The notes: generated by a model from the sequence alone, not told the origin. Shown: positions 44,762 to 56,671, numbered from the stretch's first letter. The stretch is DNA of 64,000 nucleotides from Ryuthela nishihirai (GCA_038380435.1 JAWZYU010000010.1:48022135-48086134); one strand, 5' to 3'. Numbers and translations are program-made.

Positions 44762-44922
44762 TCAGTAATAAATTATCACAAGAAGACATCCTGTAGACAA
44801 GAAACACTTGAAATAATTGGTTGTGACTGGGGTCCTCCCAGTCAAGACAACCATTTTTTTTTACTCCTTATTTAAAATACTTCTTGTCTACAGGACATTT
44901 TCCTGTGATAATTTATTATTGA
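44762..44922. repeat. Foldback, about 40-bp arms
   Basis: Left arm AGTAATAAATTATCACAAGA...CCTGTAGACAAGAA pairs with right arm TTCTTGTCTACAGG...CCTGTGATAATTTATTATT. The loop is about 80 nt. No family recognised. Confidence 0.65.
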
Positions 44923-46260
44923 ATTGCTTATATAACGCTGTGAGCGTGAGTGAAAAATATTACTACTATCAAAATGTGGCAGCTTGGCTGTCCAACTCCT
45001 CATAACAAATGGCGCACTGATGAATCAACAGGAATTCTTATATGTAAAAATAGTCAGTTTCTCGATGGTCTAGCGATTATGACGCCCGGCATGTTTCCAG
45101 GTTCGGATCCCAGTCAAAACAACACAGTTTTTTTTCCAACTCATTACTTCATGTGACATTGTTCTTGAGTTCTGGATGAACATCACCGAGTCAGAAATCC
45201 TTTATGCAAAGAAAAAGATATTTTTATTCTACGCAACGTTTTGAAATGTAATATGATAAATGGATTTTAAGAAATTGTAGAAACAATCTAAAGAAATAAC
45301 GTTTTGCGATTTAAACGAAATCATATCCGCTAGTCAAAATCTTGGAGTAAAAAAATAAGAAATATCCAAATCAATACGGAGAAATAAATGTTTATTGGAA
45401 TATTTCTTTACAGGAACCGAGTAACAGTGGCATAATGCAGCAGATTTAGCTAGTTTTGTTTTTAAAGAAAAGATGATACTTTACTGTAGCTAAGGAAAAA
45501 AAAGATCGAGATTCTCATGTTATTGTTTTCGAGAGAAAGATACTATGTAAGATGCATCTGAACTTATATATATATTTGTTTCGCCTCTGTCGAAATTTTA
45601 GATTGAAAATTTCAATGTCTAAAATGGTTAAGTGTTCTTTTTTCTTTCTTCACAGTCGTAAAAGAAAAATTGAAAACCTTTAAATGCAATTAGAGACAAC
45701 TCGAGAAGGAAATTATTTTACTTCTAAAGCTTACGAGATTCAAGGAAAAAGATTTGCATTGCTCTAGGCTTGAAGAGTGGCGGTGGTGATCTAAAGTAGT
45801 GGAAATAAAATTCTGTTGTGTGTTTCGGAGAAAAGTCCAAATGGTATTATACATATTTTCAGAGGGTGGTAAGTTTATTAATGAGAGTATTATTAAATCG
45901 TTTCGACTTTCTAGAGGTGGGGGTAGGATTTTCTCTTTGCATACTCCCGCCTGCAAAAGCCCATGGGGTTAACTCGTGAATATTAAACTCATCATTTTGC
46001 CAGGTTTAAGATTTATTTCGCTTTCTTTTCCGTGTGAAAGAGTATCAAACCTTGCTGAGTAAAAATGGAATGATGAGCTTGAAAAAGTTGACGTCCATAG
46101 GATAGAGAGTTACGCTTCGATTTAGTGTCAGAGTAATTTTCATTTTTTTTATTTCTGGTTTAGGGAGCACGGTGATTAGCCTAGACCAGTTGTTCACAAC
46201 GGGAACGTTTGGTTTTTCAACTTTCCGTTGTGAAGCCACAAAGTGAACGTTGTGAACCCT
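44923..46260. other. Spacer without supported gene
   Basis: Contains a tRNA-like segment at 45058-45115. Short ORFs such as 45690-45956 (minus) lack domains. Confidence 0.4.
45058..45115 (+). other. tRNA-like sequence
   Basis: CTCGATGGTCTAGCGATTAT (D-arm style) and CCAGGTTCGGATCCCAGTC (T-arm/B box). It is short and lacks a paired acceptor stem; possibly a SINE head or pseudogene. Confidence 0.3.
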
Positions 46261-46261
46261 C

Positions 46262-46855
46262 CATAGCCCGTGGCTTCCCACCTGAAGCAGACACGGGCTA
46301 CGGAGTTCCAACCAGATTATGCAATTTAGTTCTCCAAGCATATCTGTCCTGAGCTACATCTGCTGCATCTGGCCACTGCACACCAATTCTAACAAGGTCC
46401 TGTTTGACATTGTGTGCCCACCGCATCCTAGGTCTCCCCCTCTTTCTGAGGCTTGTTCATAACCCTATTCTAGGTGGTTTATCCATGGTTTATCCATACG
46501 GGGAACATTGGCCAAACCAGCGGATATGCTGCTTAAAGGAGGTTGCAGACTCCTTTGCCTAACCTCATCATTAGTTACAAAGTTGAACCACCTAATGCCC
46601 AAGATACTGCGTAAGCATCTGGAATCAAAAGCATCTAGTTTCCTGTTATCTTGTTTACAAAGTGTCCAAGTTTCACTACCATAACTAACTCTAGAAATAA
46701 TCAAACTATTATACAGTCTAATTCTAGTCTTTAGGTGTATACACCTATTTCTCCATACTCTCCATAGATTCTTAAAAGTACCAACAGCAATCCTATTTGT
46801 CTGCTAATCTCATGCCACACGTCACCAGTATCTGTTACATAGCTCCCAATATAAA
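46262..46855 (-). mobile_element. RTE-like LINE, 5'-truncated third copy
   Basis: Matches the last 570 bp or so of the two LINEs at 22-29 kb (RVSYGSETWTLCKQDNRKLD, DSRCLRSILGIRWFNFVTND). Internal deletions near 46450-46530 remove part of the GHVARM region. The ATG tail is absent; instead a short inverted repeat of the 3' end (TAGCCCGTG...CACGGGCTA, 46263-46303) is present. Non-functional. Confidence 0.85.
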
Positions 46856-48068
46856 CTTATCACGCAAGTGTTAAATCCGTACTTGTAGTAGATCGGATCC
46901 TTTCTTCCCCATGGGCGTGTGAGCTTTTACTCTCTTGGCTACTTTTCGCTAACTAATAATGTCAGGATGGCACTGCTCGTTTGCTTAAATCACTCTACTC
47001 ATATGCATACTACATACAATTTACAATTTTATTTAAATCAGAAGCAATACAGTGGGTAATCATATATTTACAAGGAACAGCGATTGCCACTAGGCAAGCC
47101 ATTAAATACAAAGCAGCAGGATTGCCAATCCTATTAACAAGGCTATGGCAAATTCTTTAGGTGTTCTCAATACCTACACTGAGGAAAGTGGTTAAACACC
47201 GACAGAATGACGCTCTCAGTACCGTCTTTTACAAGAGTCCAGCAGTAACTCGTTCCGAGTTTCACTTTCTTTGTCGAAACACCGCCGGCATGGCCACGTA
47301 AATGTATTTCGCGAGTGTAAGGTTCACACGATCCAATCAGGTACGCCTACATTTCAAACTAGTGGGCGACTTTTCTAGAATGCAACTCCAAGCGCGGGAC
47401 TTGATTAAACTCATATGATGTTTTTTTAACCAACCCGGAGCTACCCTTCTTGTTGCTAGGCCAAACTCTGCAGAAAAATGGCGCTCCTGATTCGCCCTAG
47501 TCGATCGAGTTCCAATAAATTTTCAACTGGTTTCAAACAGGGAAAGTTATTTTGATTTCCATGAAGAATGTTAGAAAATAACACCTATAAAAAAGGGGCT
47601 TTAGAAAATAAAAATAATACTTAATAAAAAGATAATGTTGGGCTCAAAAAACAATGAGAATCGCTAGCCACTTGCCTCTAACAATCCAGTCAGTCTCTTT
47701 CTACGAACCAAAGACTGAGCATCGGGCCTTTGGAACCTTTTTATCAGCCCCTTTGCTCTTTGCTACCTTTGCTCAGACAAAAGTGTTGCTGAGGGTAAGA
47801 AAACTCAAATATTCATAAAAATAAATTTTCATAGTCATTGGTTAGTTTAGTTGGCCGTATGGCTAACGTTCTGGGTTACAGATCAAAGAGACCTGGGTTC
47901 GAATCGCTGGTAAGGCTGTTTCTTTATTATTATTGTCCTTCTGCTGAGATCTCGCCTTACTTACAGATCTTCTCTTTTTCGTATAATGCTGACAGGCTCC
48001 TATCAGACCTTTGTGGCAGATCTTTTCCCTTAGATCCTAGTTTGTTGATTAGTTTGTTCCTCAATAAT
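46856..48068. other. Spacer without supported gene
   Basis: No ORF with domains. Contains a tRNA-like segment at 47845-47914. Confidence 0.4.
47845..47914 (+). other. tRNA-like sequence
   Basis: AGTTGGCCGTATGGCTAACG and GACCTGGGTTCGAATCGCTG have A-box-like and B-box-like character at normal tRNA spacing. Acceptor-stem pairing is not evident. Confidence 0.35.
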
Positions 48069-48079
48069 TTCCAAACAAG

Positions 48080-48459
48080 GGTTGGGTTGTTTTACCTCTG
48101 AGCGGCACTTTTTTGCACACTATAGGCTAAATGGCCAGGTTACATGGACACCGAAGGCTCAGAGAAGGTTGGGGGAGGGGACCCACTGGAACAGCTGTTG
48201 GGAGACAGATGGTAGGCTTCCGTTAAGGCCATCTAGCGTGTTCATTAACGTGCACAGGGTATGGCTCTCCCGCACACGGGACCATGGCTTAACGTCCCAT
48301 CCGATGGGCAGCGGCATTTCCAAGCCCATCGGTGTCCCCTACTGACCGTGGGCAGGGCGGGGAATTTTGCGGAGATAAATCTCAACACTGACCCAGCTGG
48401 GACTCGAACCTGGGAACTAGAGATTACGAGCCTGGCGCGCTACCGACTGAGCCACCCCC
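48080..48459 (-). mobile_element. SINE, full length, 11-bp TSD
   Basis: Near consensus. Exact ttccaaacaag at 48069-48079 and 48460-48470. Confidence 0.93.
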
Positions 48460-48785
48460 TTCCAAACAAGAATGCGTTTCTTGTAATCAAACCATGCAGC
48501 AACAATCAACGAGAAACATGTACCGATCAGTCAATAATTAATAAATAAAAATATAAATACGATTTTATTTAATTCTTCCATTTTCTATGCTGCTTCTTAT
48601 ACGTGTTATTCACTTTTTAGATTTACTGAGTAGTGCAAGTACACTACTTAAAAAAAAAGAATCAATATCATTCTAACGGCTTCAAAATTAAACTATTTAT
48701 ATTTATGTGCAAAATCAAACGGATATTTTTTTCTGCGATTCGCGATCTCCTAATTAGAGCTTTATTTTCATTCAAAATCAAAATA

Positions 48786-49006
48786 CAGTCGCTCAAAAAA
48801 AATTATCCGAACACTATAGTTAATTACAGAATTCAGAAAAAATATCATGCAACGATTTTTTTTTAGAAATTAGTCTTAATCTGGCAACCTTCGTGTCACG
48901 TGACACGAAGGTTTCCAGATCACTAATTTCTAAAAAAAATCGATGCCAGATGTTTTTTCTGAATTCTGTAATCAGCCATAGTGTTCGGATATTTTTTGAG
49001 CGACTG
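48786..49006. mobile_element. Palindromic MITE family P, complete
   Basis: TA at 48784-48785. Left CAGTCGCTCAAAAAAAATTA, right end inward CAGTCGCTCAAAAAATATCC. The arms meet at CGTGTCACGTGACACG. The right-hand TA has become AA. Confidence 0.9.
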
Positions 49007-49035
49007 AACAACCTATTATTAAAGAAAAATTTATG

Positions 49036-49080
49036 TGTAGATCTATATCTATATCTATTTATATCTATATCTATATCTCA
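49036..49080. repeat. (ATATCT)n microsatellite
   Basis: Short imperfect array of TATATC units. Confidence 0.9.
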
Positions 49081-49082
49081 TG

Positions 49083-50226
49083 CACACTTAAAGCATTATT
49101 GCCAAAAATTAACAAGCCTATTTCTCTGACACTCAACGCATTTTTGCATAACAATTGACTGCTTTGTTTCGTTTACACCCAGTGTATTTTTGCAAAACAA
49201 TTAGCACTTACCGACGAATAACTGATGGAACGCAGTTTTTCTTTATCCTTAGATTTATACTTGAAGGATCAGTTTCTTATCGACACTTAATTTATCCGTC
49301 TTCTTTTTGCACATTTCAGTTGCAGAATGTTCTTTAACTCGTTCCCAAAGGAAGGTGATCACAGCTTCTTTTCCTTAACAATGGAGGAAAACAATTGCTA
49401 TGATATAAGATTACGCAGTAGAGGTTGTTGGCACAACGGCAATAATGACAGAAAAACGTTTAAACTTATAACGAAAAAGTTTAAACTAATAAATATATTT
49501 ACACTCATCTAACAAATATAAAAAAAATTGTATATTACAAATACAGTGGGTGTTCGCTTACAGACGCTCAAAAAAATATCCGAACACTATGGCTGATTAC
49601 ACAATTCAGAAAAAATATCTGGCAACGATTTTTTTAGAAATCATCAAAAAAATTTTCATTTTTTTACTAAAGTGTAATTTACAGTTTAGTTTATTTTTTA
49701 ACATACATATTTTCTTGAAAAGGAAAAAGTATTGAACACATTTTTTTTTCATATTTTTTATTGAAATACCATCTACATATCATTGGAAGAGCAACATGAA
49801 GCAAAAATATGAATAATTTTATTGAAAAAAAAAATTGTTCCCCCATTGCTAGCAAACCGTAAAATTAGCTGACCAACACGTTTTTTTTTTCCTTGGGGGT
49901 GGGAATCAATAATCACGGTAGGCGTACACCTACCCTTTATGCATATACAGGGCCATACTATATTGATTTTCACGAAGACCACTTTGATATATTCCCGATA
50001 TCAATGTGAACCCTTTTCATTCTTAGATCAGATTCGTTAACCACTAAATCGCTGGCTTTGGCCTTTTCAAAGTGGTAAATTCATAGCAATAAGATAGACT
50101 CAGCAGTGTCACAGATTATAATCGGAGTATGACTTTTCCGGGTTTAGCCCAATTTTTTTGGCCACCCCCTACCCCGAACAAAAAATTAACAATCGGATTA
50201 AACCGGAAAAAAAAATTGCATTTCAG
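49083..50226. other. AT-rich spacer with one MITE half
   Basis: No supported gene. The family P left half is at 49561-49642. Confidence 0.4.
49561..49642. mobile_element. Family P MITE, left half only
   Basis: After TA: CAGACGCTCAAAAAAATATC through GATTACACAATTCAGAAAAA to TTTTTTTAGAAATCA, then unrelated sequence. Confidence 0.8.
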
Positions 50227-50590
50227 TGTTGGGTTATTTTAACTCTGAGCGGCACTTTTTCTTTGTACACAATGTGATAAATGGCCAGGTCACAAGAACT
50301 CCAAAGCATCAGAGAAAGGGACCTTATGGAACAGCTGATGGGAGATAGTTGGTAGCTTCCCGTCAAGGCCATCCAGCGTGTTCTTAAACTTGCACAGGAT
50401 ATGGCCCTCCGCACACGGAGCTACGGCTTAACGTCCCATCCGACGAACAGCGGCCTTTCAAAGTCCATTGGTGTCCCCTACTGACCGTGGGCAGGGAGTT
50501 TTGCGGAGATAAATCTCAACGCTGACCCAGCTGGGACTCGAACCTGGAAACGACAGATTACGAGACAGGTGTGCTACCGATTGAGCATTT
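50227..50590 (-). mobile_element. SINE, full length, moderately diverged
   Basis: GTTGGGTTATTTTAACTCTG to GGGACTCGAACCTGGAAACG and CTACCGATTGAGC. Confidence 0.87.
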
Positions 50591-50946
50591 CACAGTAGTT
50601 TTTTGTTTTTACAAAAAAAAAAAAGACTAAATAAATGTACCATATATATTTGTTTCCATTTATCATTTGCCGGCACTACTTAGGTATAGAGAAAGATAAG
50701 AAAACGAATTATTATTAATTATTTTATGTTGCGTGGCATTGCACCCTTATTACTGATGTGAGATCCCCCGTTAGATTAGGTTTAATACAGGCAGTAGCAG
50801 TTATGACGAATTGATTCCAGAACACCATTCGTTAAAAGAAAATGTGTCTTATTAATGCAAGAGAAATTAATTTCTTTTTTTCCTGACATACTGCCTAATA
50901 GCAAAATATCGAATAAACAACAGAGTCATAAAATATTCATTAATGT

Positions 50947-51298
50947 TGGTTGTTTTACCTCTGAGCGGCACTTTTTTGCACACCATGGGCTAAATGGCCA
51001 GGTCACAAGGACCCCGAAGGCTCAGAGAAGGTTGGGGGAAGGGCCCCACTAGAACGGCTGTTGGGAGACAGATGGTAGCCTCCCGTCAAGGCCACCTAGC
51101 GTGTTCTTTAATGTGCACAGGGTATGGCTCTCCGGCACACGAGGACCACGGCTTAGCATCCCTCAGGAATGACTGTGGCCTTTTCAAGCCCATCGATGTC
51201 CCCTACTGACCGTGGGCAGTTTTACGAAGATAAATCTCAACGCCGACCCAGCTGGGACTCGAACCTGGGAACTGCAGATTACGAGTCACCCCCGCCTC
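50947..51298 (-). mobile_element. SINE with head deletion and 13-bp TSD
   Basis: Tail and body near consensus. The tRNA-like head lacks about 20 bp between GATTACGAG and CCACCCCCGCC. Flanks tattcattaatgt and tatttattaatgt (12 of 13) at 50934-50946 and 51299-51311. Confidence 0.9.
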
Positions 51299-51692
51299 TA
51301 TTTATTAATGTAAAAACATTGTAGATAATTAAAAGCATTGCAGATACATTTATAAAGCCTCATTTATAGATAACTATCTGTTGTGAATGTAAAAGTATTA
51401 GAAGAAAGAATTTATACAGAAGTAATCTTGCTGAAGAAAAAATGGAAATGAACATGTTATTATATGTAACCAGGGGAAGGGGCTAAGGGTGCCATCCCCT
51501 ATTTTTAAAGACTAGTAAGAAGGGAGGGGAAATATTATGCTACATTCTAAATCCAATCACTTCTCCCTCCCCCTTCTTTTTTTTTATATTTTTCCGGCTC
51601 GACTGTTTTTCTTGGTCTCCCCACTAGACTTTTATTTTTAGATACGGGTCTGTATGTAAATGACATAATTATTACCTAATACCTGAAATTTT

Positions 51693-52080
51693 GGGGGCGG
51701 GGTTTCGGTCGGTAATGCACCAAACTCGTAATCTGCAGTTCCCTTGTTCGAGTCCCACCTGTGCCAGCATTGATATTTATCTCACCTAAACCACGTTCTA
51801 TCTTCTATGAGAAAAGGGACACCGATAGACTTGGAAAGACAGCCTTCCATTGGATGGGACTTTAAGTCATGGTCCACATGTGCAAAAGAACCATATCCTG
51901 TGCACTTTAAAGAACACTCTGAATGACCTTGACGGGGAGGCTTCTATCTGTCTCCTAACAGCTGTTCGCTGAATCCCATTCGCCCTCACCCTTTCCTCAG
52001 CACTTGGGGTCCTTGTGACCTGGTAATTTATTCCATTGTGTTCAGAATAGAGGCCGTCTAAGGTAAAACAATTCAGCAAC
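51693..52080 (+). mobile_element. Old SINE, full length
   Basis: Head GGGGGCGGGGTTTCGGTCGG, B box GTTCGAGTCCCACC, tail GTAAAACAATTC. Diverged throughout. Confidence 0.85.
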
Positions 52081-52169
52081 CTTCAAAAATAGTAATAAAA
52101 GAGCAAATTTATTAGGAAAATTTCATTCTATTGATAGAAAATATTAGAACAAGAATCTATATTTCTTCG

Positions 52170-52995
52170 ACATCATTTTTAGTAAGGAAATTTGAAAGAC
52201 AGCCAATTTAATAAGGAAATTTGAAAGACAGTCAATTTAATAAGGAAATTTGAAAGACAGCCAATTTAATAAGGAAATTTGAAAGATGTCTTGTTTACTA
52301 GAGATATATTTAAAATACACTCTGATTAGTATGGAAATTTAAACGGCGCCCTCTTTCATTAAGAAATTTAAAAGGCATCCTGATTAGTAAGGAAATGAAA
52401 TGATACCTGTTTAAGAAAGAAATTTTAAAAAAATACCCTTTTTAGTAAAGAAATTGAAGAGACAACCTGTTTAGTAAAGATATTGAAAATATACTTTGTT
52501 TAACAAGGAAAATTGAAGATCTCCTGCTTAATAAATTTTTAATAGACATCCTGATTAGCAAGGAAATTTAAATAATACCCTGTTTAGAAAAGAAATTTGT
52601 AGGACATGTTAAGTAAGAAAATTTAAAATGACACCCTCTTTAGTACGGATGTTGAAGAGGCAACAAGAACCTGTTTCGTAAGGAAATTGAAAACAAACAC
52701 TTGTTTAGTAAAGAAATTTAAAAACACCCTAATTATTAAGAAAATTAAAAAAAACTAATTAGTAAGGAAATTTGAAAGATATTGTGCTTAGTAAGAAAAT
52801 TTGAAAGATACTCTGTTTAATAAGAAAATTTGATAGGTATCCTGTTTAATAAAGAAATTAAAAGGACATCCTGATTAGTAAGGAATTTTGAAAGATACTC
52901 TGCTTAGTAAGAAAATTTGAAAGGTACCCTGTTTAATAAAGAAATTAAAAGGACATCCTGATTAGTAAGGGAATTTAAAAGATACCTGTTTAGTA
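52170..52995. repeat. Degenerate tandem array, about 29-bp unit
   Basis: Repeated core TTAGTAAGGAAATTTGAAAG followed by variable 6-10 bp (ATACCCTGT, ACAGCCAA). The first few copies (52200-52285) are almost identical. Later copies vary in length and sequence. Confidence 0.85.
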
Positions 52996-54111
52996 ACATA
53001 AGGTAATATAAACTCCTGAGTATATTTTCTACCAACTCAACTTTAACAATAAATCGCCAGAAATAAAAAAATACAGCTATCACACAACAACATAGCACTT
53101 ATAGTTCCCCTATTCCTAAATAAAATCCATTTTTATATTTTTCTTTTGCCCTCTGGACCAAATTTTACAGACTGTCCCAATGACCGCATTTACAGTTTAA
53201 CATTAAAGAAACATACAGACGTATATCAAGCGAAAGAGCAAAAGTGGAAATAAAATCAATCCATTCCATGGAGGGACTTCACTTAAACACTGAATTAATG
53301 CCCTTATTTATAATCCTTACAGCTAAATAAAACATGCTCTTTCTCTTCCCAAAACACAGGAAGACGCAAACTCTTTTACTTTCTTCCTCTAGTGCCCAAG
53401 GCGCAAGAAGTCTGGTCCTAAACTTTATCGATTCCGAGTGTTGTGCGTGATGTGTAATTTTACGACGACACATTCCTTCACGCGGGGGCTCTTCCTCTCT
53501 GTCCTCTTCCACCTGTGCTACGCCATACTGATGTCGCCTGATAGAAAGTTCTTTTGAAGCTGAGGTGGCTTGCTTTAAATGGGGCTGTAATTGCCTCCTC
53601 TTCCTTTATCACCTTAGTCACGCATAGGGCGTCGTCAAGCGACTTAGACAACTACCGTGTTCGAGATCCGCGTTTGGTGTGTGAGTGCCAGGTTACTGAG
53701 AATATTAACCGCATAAAGGGCTCTTGTCAGAATCTTCTCGTGTTTGGATTCCAGAAGCAAAAATAAAAATCCACAAGATTGGCTGGTGGAACTGTGTGTT
53801 TTTTATTTAATGAGGTAAATGGGTAAGGATGGAGTAATCATAAAGTGACAACGAGATTACGAAACAGATGACGTTTTTATTGCGTTTACTTCGCTTTTTT
53901 TTTTAACGTTCAGTGATGGTGTTATTTTATTAAAAATTAAGAAAAATGTCTTCATAAGGTTTGTTTTTTTTTTTCCATGAATGCTTCATCGAGTTTAATT
54001 GCAAAATTCTTCGCCGTGATATGTCTGTTGAACTGTCTGAACAATTCAATCGTTTTTAACTGTTTCTCTGACAGGTAGGATAAAAACTGCGATTTCTTTT
54101 TCTTAGTAGGG
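52996..54111. other. Spacer without supported gene
   Basis: Short ORFs near 53279-53512 (minus) and 53554-53766 (plus) have no recognisable domain. Confidence 0.4.
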
Positions 54112-54240
54112 TTGGAATATGTTACCTCTGAGCGGCACTTTTTTTGCACACAATATTTTTAAATGACGAGGTCACACAGACCCCGAGAAGGTTTGAGTAA
54201 AGGGGACACACTGGACAGCTTGAAATAGTACAGATGGTAG
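54112..54240 (-). mobile_element. Older SINE (host), 3' piece
   Basis: TATGTTACCTCTGAGCGGCA to GACAGCTTGAAATAGTACAG and ATGGTAG. Its body continues at 54634 after an insertion of about 393 bp. Confidence 0.75.
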
Positions 54241-54633
54241 TTACATTAAAGTAATACTAATGTTTGTCAGAAAGTAAGGTTCTTTATTTAATTTCTGCAG
54301 AGGGAAGATAATTACACCGAAAAAATATACAGGAAATATCGGTTGGGTTGTTTTACCTCTGAGCGGCACTTTTTTTGCACACAAGGACTAAATGGCCACG
54401 TCACAAGGACCCCTAAGGCTCAGAGAAGGTTGGGGGAGGGGACCCACTGGAACGGCTGTTGGGAGACAGATGATAGCCTCCCATCTAGGCCATCCATCAT
54501 ATTCTTTAACGTGCACAGGGTATGGCTCTCCCGTACACCGGAGCCACGGCTTAACATGCCATCCGACGAACGGCGGCCTTTCCAAGCCCATCGGTATCCC
54601 CTACTGACAGTGGGTAGGGCGGGGAGTTTTACA
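54241..54633 (-). mobile_element. SINE plus 100 bp of foreign 3' flank
   Basis: The SINE (54344-54633) lacks its tRNA-like head, ending at GGGGAGTTTTACAG. The 103 bp beside its 3' end (54241-54343) are about 96% identical to the sequence beside the 3' end of the SINE at 222-603. They include one copy of that locus's TSD (caggaaatatc versus caggaaatgtc). The whole block interrupts an older SINE. It is probably a 5'-truncated, 3'-transducing insertion. Confidence 0.7.
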
Positions 54634-54670
54634 GTGAGCCCATCAAGACATGCAGCTTGTTCTTTAACGT
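54634..54670 (-). mobile_element. Older SINE (host), middle piece
   Basis: GAGCCCATCAAGACATGCAG then CTTGTTCTTTAACGT corresponds to the consensus CCCGTCAAGGCCATCCAGCG then TGTTCTTTAACGT. It follows directly on the piece ending at 54240. Confidence 0.7.
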
Positions 54671-55140
54671 CCCCCCCCCCCGATAGGGAACCACCTTGAC
54701 GTGGTGGTGGGGGGGGGGGGGCTTGATGGTCCCATCGAGGTCGAAGGCTCTGCTGACCGGTTTGGGCACCGGTTGGACAGGCTAAGACCTCAAACTTAGG
54801 GTAGTTGTTAGGGGCCATGCTGACTGACTTCGTCAGTTAGGTCGGACAGGGCCCCAAACAACGGGCCGACTAAGAGTTCCCACCACGGGAGCCGAGTCAA
54901 CTTGGATCTACATATCCTTATTTGTGGCTAACCGTGGAATAGATTAAAATCCAGGTTTTGCTGCGGCGGTGCCGTGGGTTGAACTATAATACTGTTCACC
55001 CTAGACTGTCGTGCGTTGTGCATTTACCTATATGGTATTATATGTCCCCGACCTTCAGATAGTGGTCAAAGTGGCATTATCCCTACATTGGTAGTGCTTC
55101 AGGCGGAACCAGTGGGTCTTGTCATTTAGTATACTTACCT
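54671..55140. mobile_element. 470-bp insertion with 12-bp TSD, possible LINE 5' end
   Basis: Exact gttctttaacgt at 54659-54670 and 55141-55152 brackets it. It starts with a C tract, then GGGAACCACCTTGACGTGGT, a G tract, and CTTGATGGTCCCATCGAGG. It is GC-rich and structured, unlike its surroundings, and has no ORF. The style recalls 5' untranslated regions of non-LTR retrotransposons, but this is impression and not proof. Confidence 0.55.
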
Positions 55141-55152
55141 GTTCTTTAACGT

Positions 55153-55340
55153 GCAGAAGGTATGGCTCTCTCGCACACGGAGCCGCGGCTTTACATCTTT
55201 ACCAAGCCCATCGATTTCCTCTAGTGACCGAGAAAAGGACAATGGGTTTTAAGGAGATAAATCTCAATGCAGGCCTAGTCTAACCTGGGAACTGCAGATT
55301 ACGAGCCTGGTACGCCAAGACCTAACCATCTCGCCGTCTC
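55153..55340 (-). mobile_element. Older SINE (host), 5' piece
   Basis: GCAGAAGGTATGGCTCTCTC to AACCTGGGAACTGCAGATTA and the head remnant. Completes the SINE started at 54112. Confidence 0.75.
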
Positions 55341-55560
55341 CTAGCAGGAAATAACAGTATTATTTGATCCAAAGGAATTTATGCTGAGCAATCGACTAAT
55401 AATCCGCATGATACAGCAAAGAGTGAATTTTTTTTTCAGAATGATGTAACTATTGATTTCATTATTATCATGCGAAATTTGTTTCTGCATATTAGCTTTC
55501 AGTAACTCTATATGTCTGTGCAGGAGTATCATAAACACACATTAGAAGTACTGAATTAAA

Positions 55561-55891
55561 GAGAGTCCCAGCTATGTCAGCGTTGAGATTTATCTTCCCA
55601 AAATTCCCGCACCCTGCCCACGATCAGTAGGGAACACCGATGGACTTGGAAAGACCGCCGTCCGTCGGATGCGACGTTCAGCCGTGGTTCCGTGTGCGGG
55701 AGAGCCATTACACTGTGCACGTTAAAGAACACGCTGGATGACATTGACAGGAGGCTACCATCTGTATCCCAACAGCTGTTGCAGTGGGTCTCATCACCCA
55801 ATCTTCTCTGAGTCTTTGGGGTCCATGTGACCTGGCCTTTAGCCCATGGTGTGCAGAAAAGTGCCGCTCAGAGGTAAAACAACCCAACCCA
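55561..55891 (+). mobile_element. SINE, 5'-truncated with 11-bp TSD
   Basis: Begins within the head at GAGAGTCCCAGCTATGTCAG, ends CAACCCAACCCA. Exact actgaattaaa at 55550-55560 and 55892-55902. Confidence 0.92.
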
Positions 55892-55902
55892 ACTGAATTA
55901 AA

Positions 55903-56271
55903 AAACAGTGGGAAAGGAAATATGATCAGTGATTTCCGTAAAAAGGCAGTGTTTAGAAGTCTAAAAAACGTTTTTAGCCGGAAATAGTACAGATAGCTGC
56001 GGACTTGGGCTCAGAAAGATTTTCAATTTACATTTTGTGTATGCATTATTACTGCATCAAGATGTCAACGAAAACTTTTCCTGTAGGTCTTACCTACTGG
56101 AAATATGGGATGATCGTTTAAAACGCAACTCAAAGGGCAGAGCTGTTGAAATAATGAATGAACAATACTATGTTTTTAGAAAAAACGTAGTAACAATACT
56201 TGGTTTCAGAATGGTGCGACAACCGCCTGTACTGCGAACACAACAACGGATTTCTTGCAAGATTTCTTTGG
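55903..56271. other. Spacer with unassigned 80-codon ORF
   Basis: Plus-strand ORF 56037-56279 (MYALLLHQDVNENFSCRSYL...) runs into the next SINE. No domain recognised. Confidence 0.3.
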
Positions 56272-56656
56272 TGAGTTGAGTTGTTTTACCTCTGAGCGGC
56301 ACTTTTTTGCACACCATGGGCTAAATGGCCATGGTCACATGGACCCCGAAGGCTCAGAGAAGGTTGGGGGAGGGGACCCACTGGAACAGCTGTTGGGAGA
56401 CAGATGGTAGCCTCACGTCAAGGCCATCCAGCGTGTTCTTTAACGTGCACAGGGTATGGCTCTCCCGCACACGGGGCCACGGCTTAACGTCCCATCCGAC
56501 GGACGGCGGAGTTTTCCAAGCCCATCGGTGTCCCCTACTGACCGTGGGCAGGGCGGGGAATTTTGCGGAGATAAATCTCAACGCTGACCCAGCTGGAACT
56601 CGAACCCGGGAACTACAGATTACAAGACTGGCGCGCTACCGACTGAGCCACCCCCA
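56272..56656 (-). mobile_element. SINE, full length, near consensus
   Basis: GAGTTGAGTTGTTTTACCTC to CTACCGACTGAGCCACCCCC. Confidence 0.92.
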
Positions 56657-56671
56657 TTAGTATTATGCCTG

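Noticed and set aside
48082..48548. SINE ORFs with recurrent peptides (MGCFTSERHFFAH..., MALPHTGPRLNVPSDGR...)
   Set aside because: The same peptides recur at every SINE copy and reflect shared SINE DNA, not a gene family.
49036..49080. Possible telomere-like or regulatory repeat
   Set aside because: A short ATATCT microsatellite without the arthropod telomere motif TTAGG.
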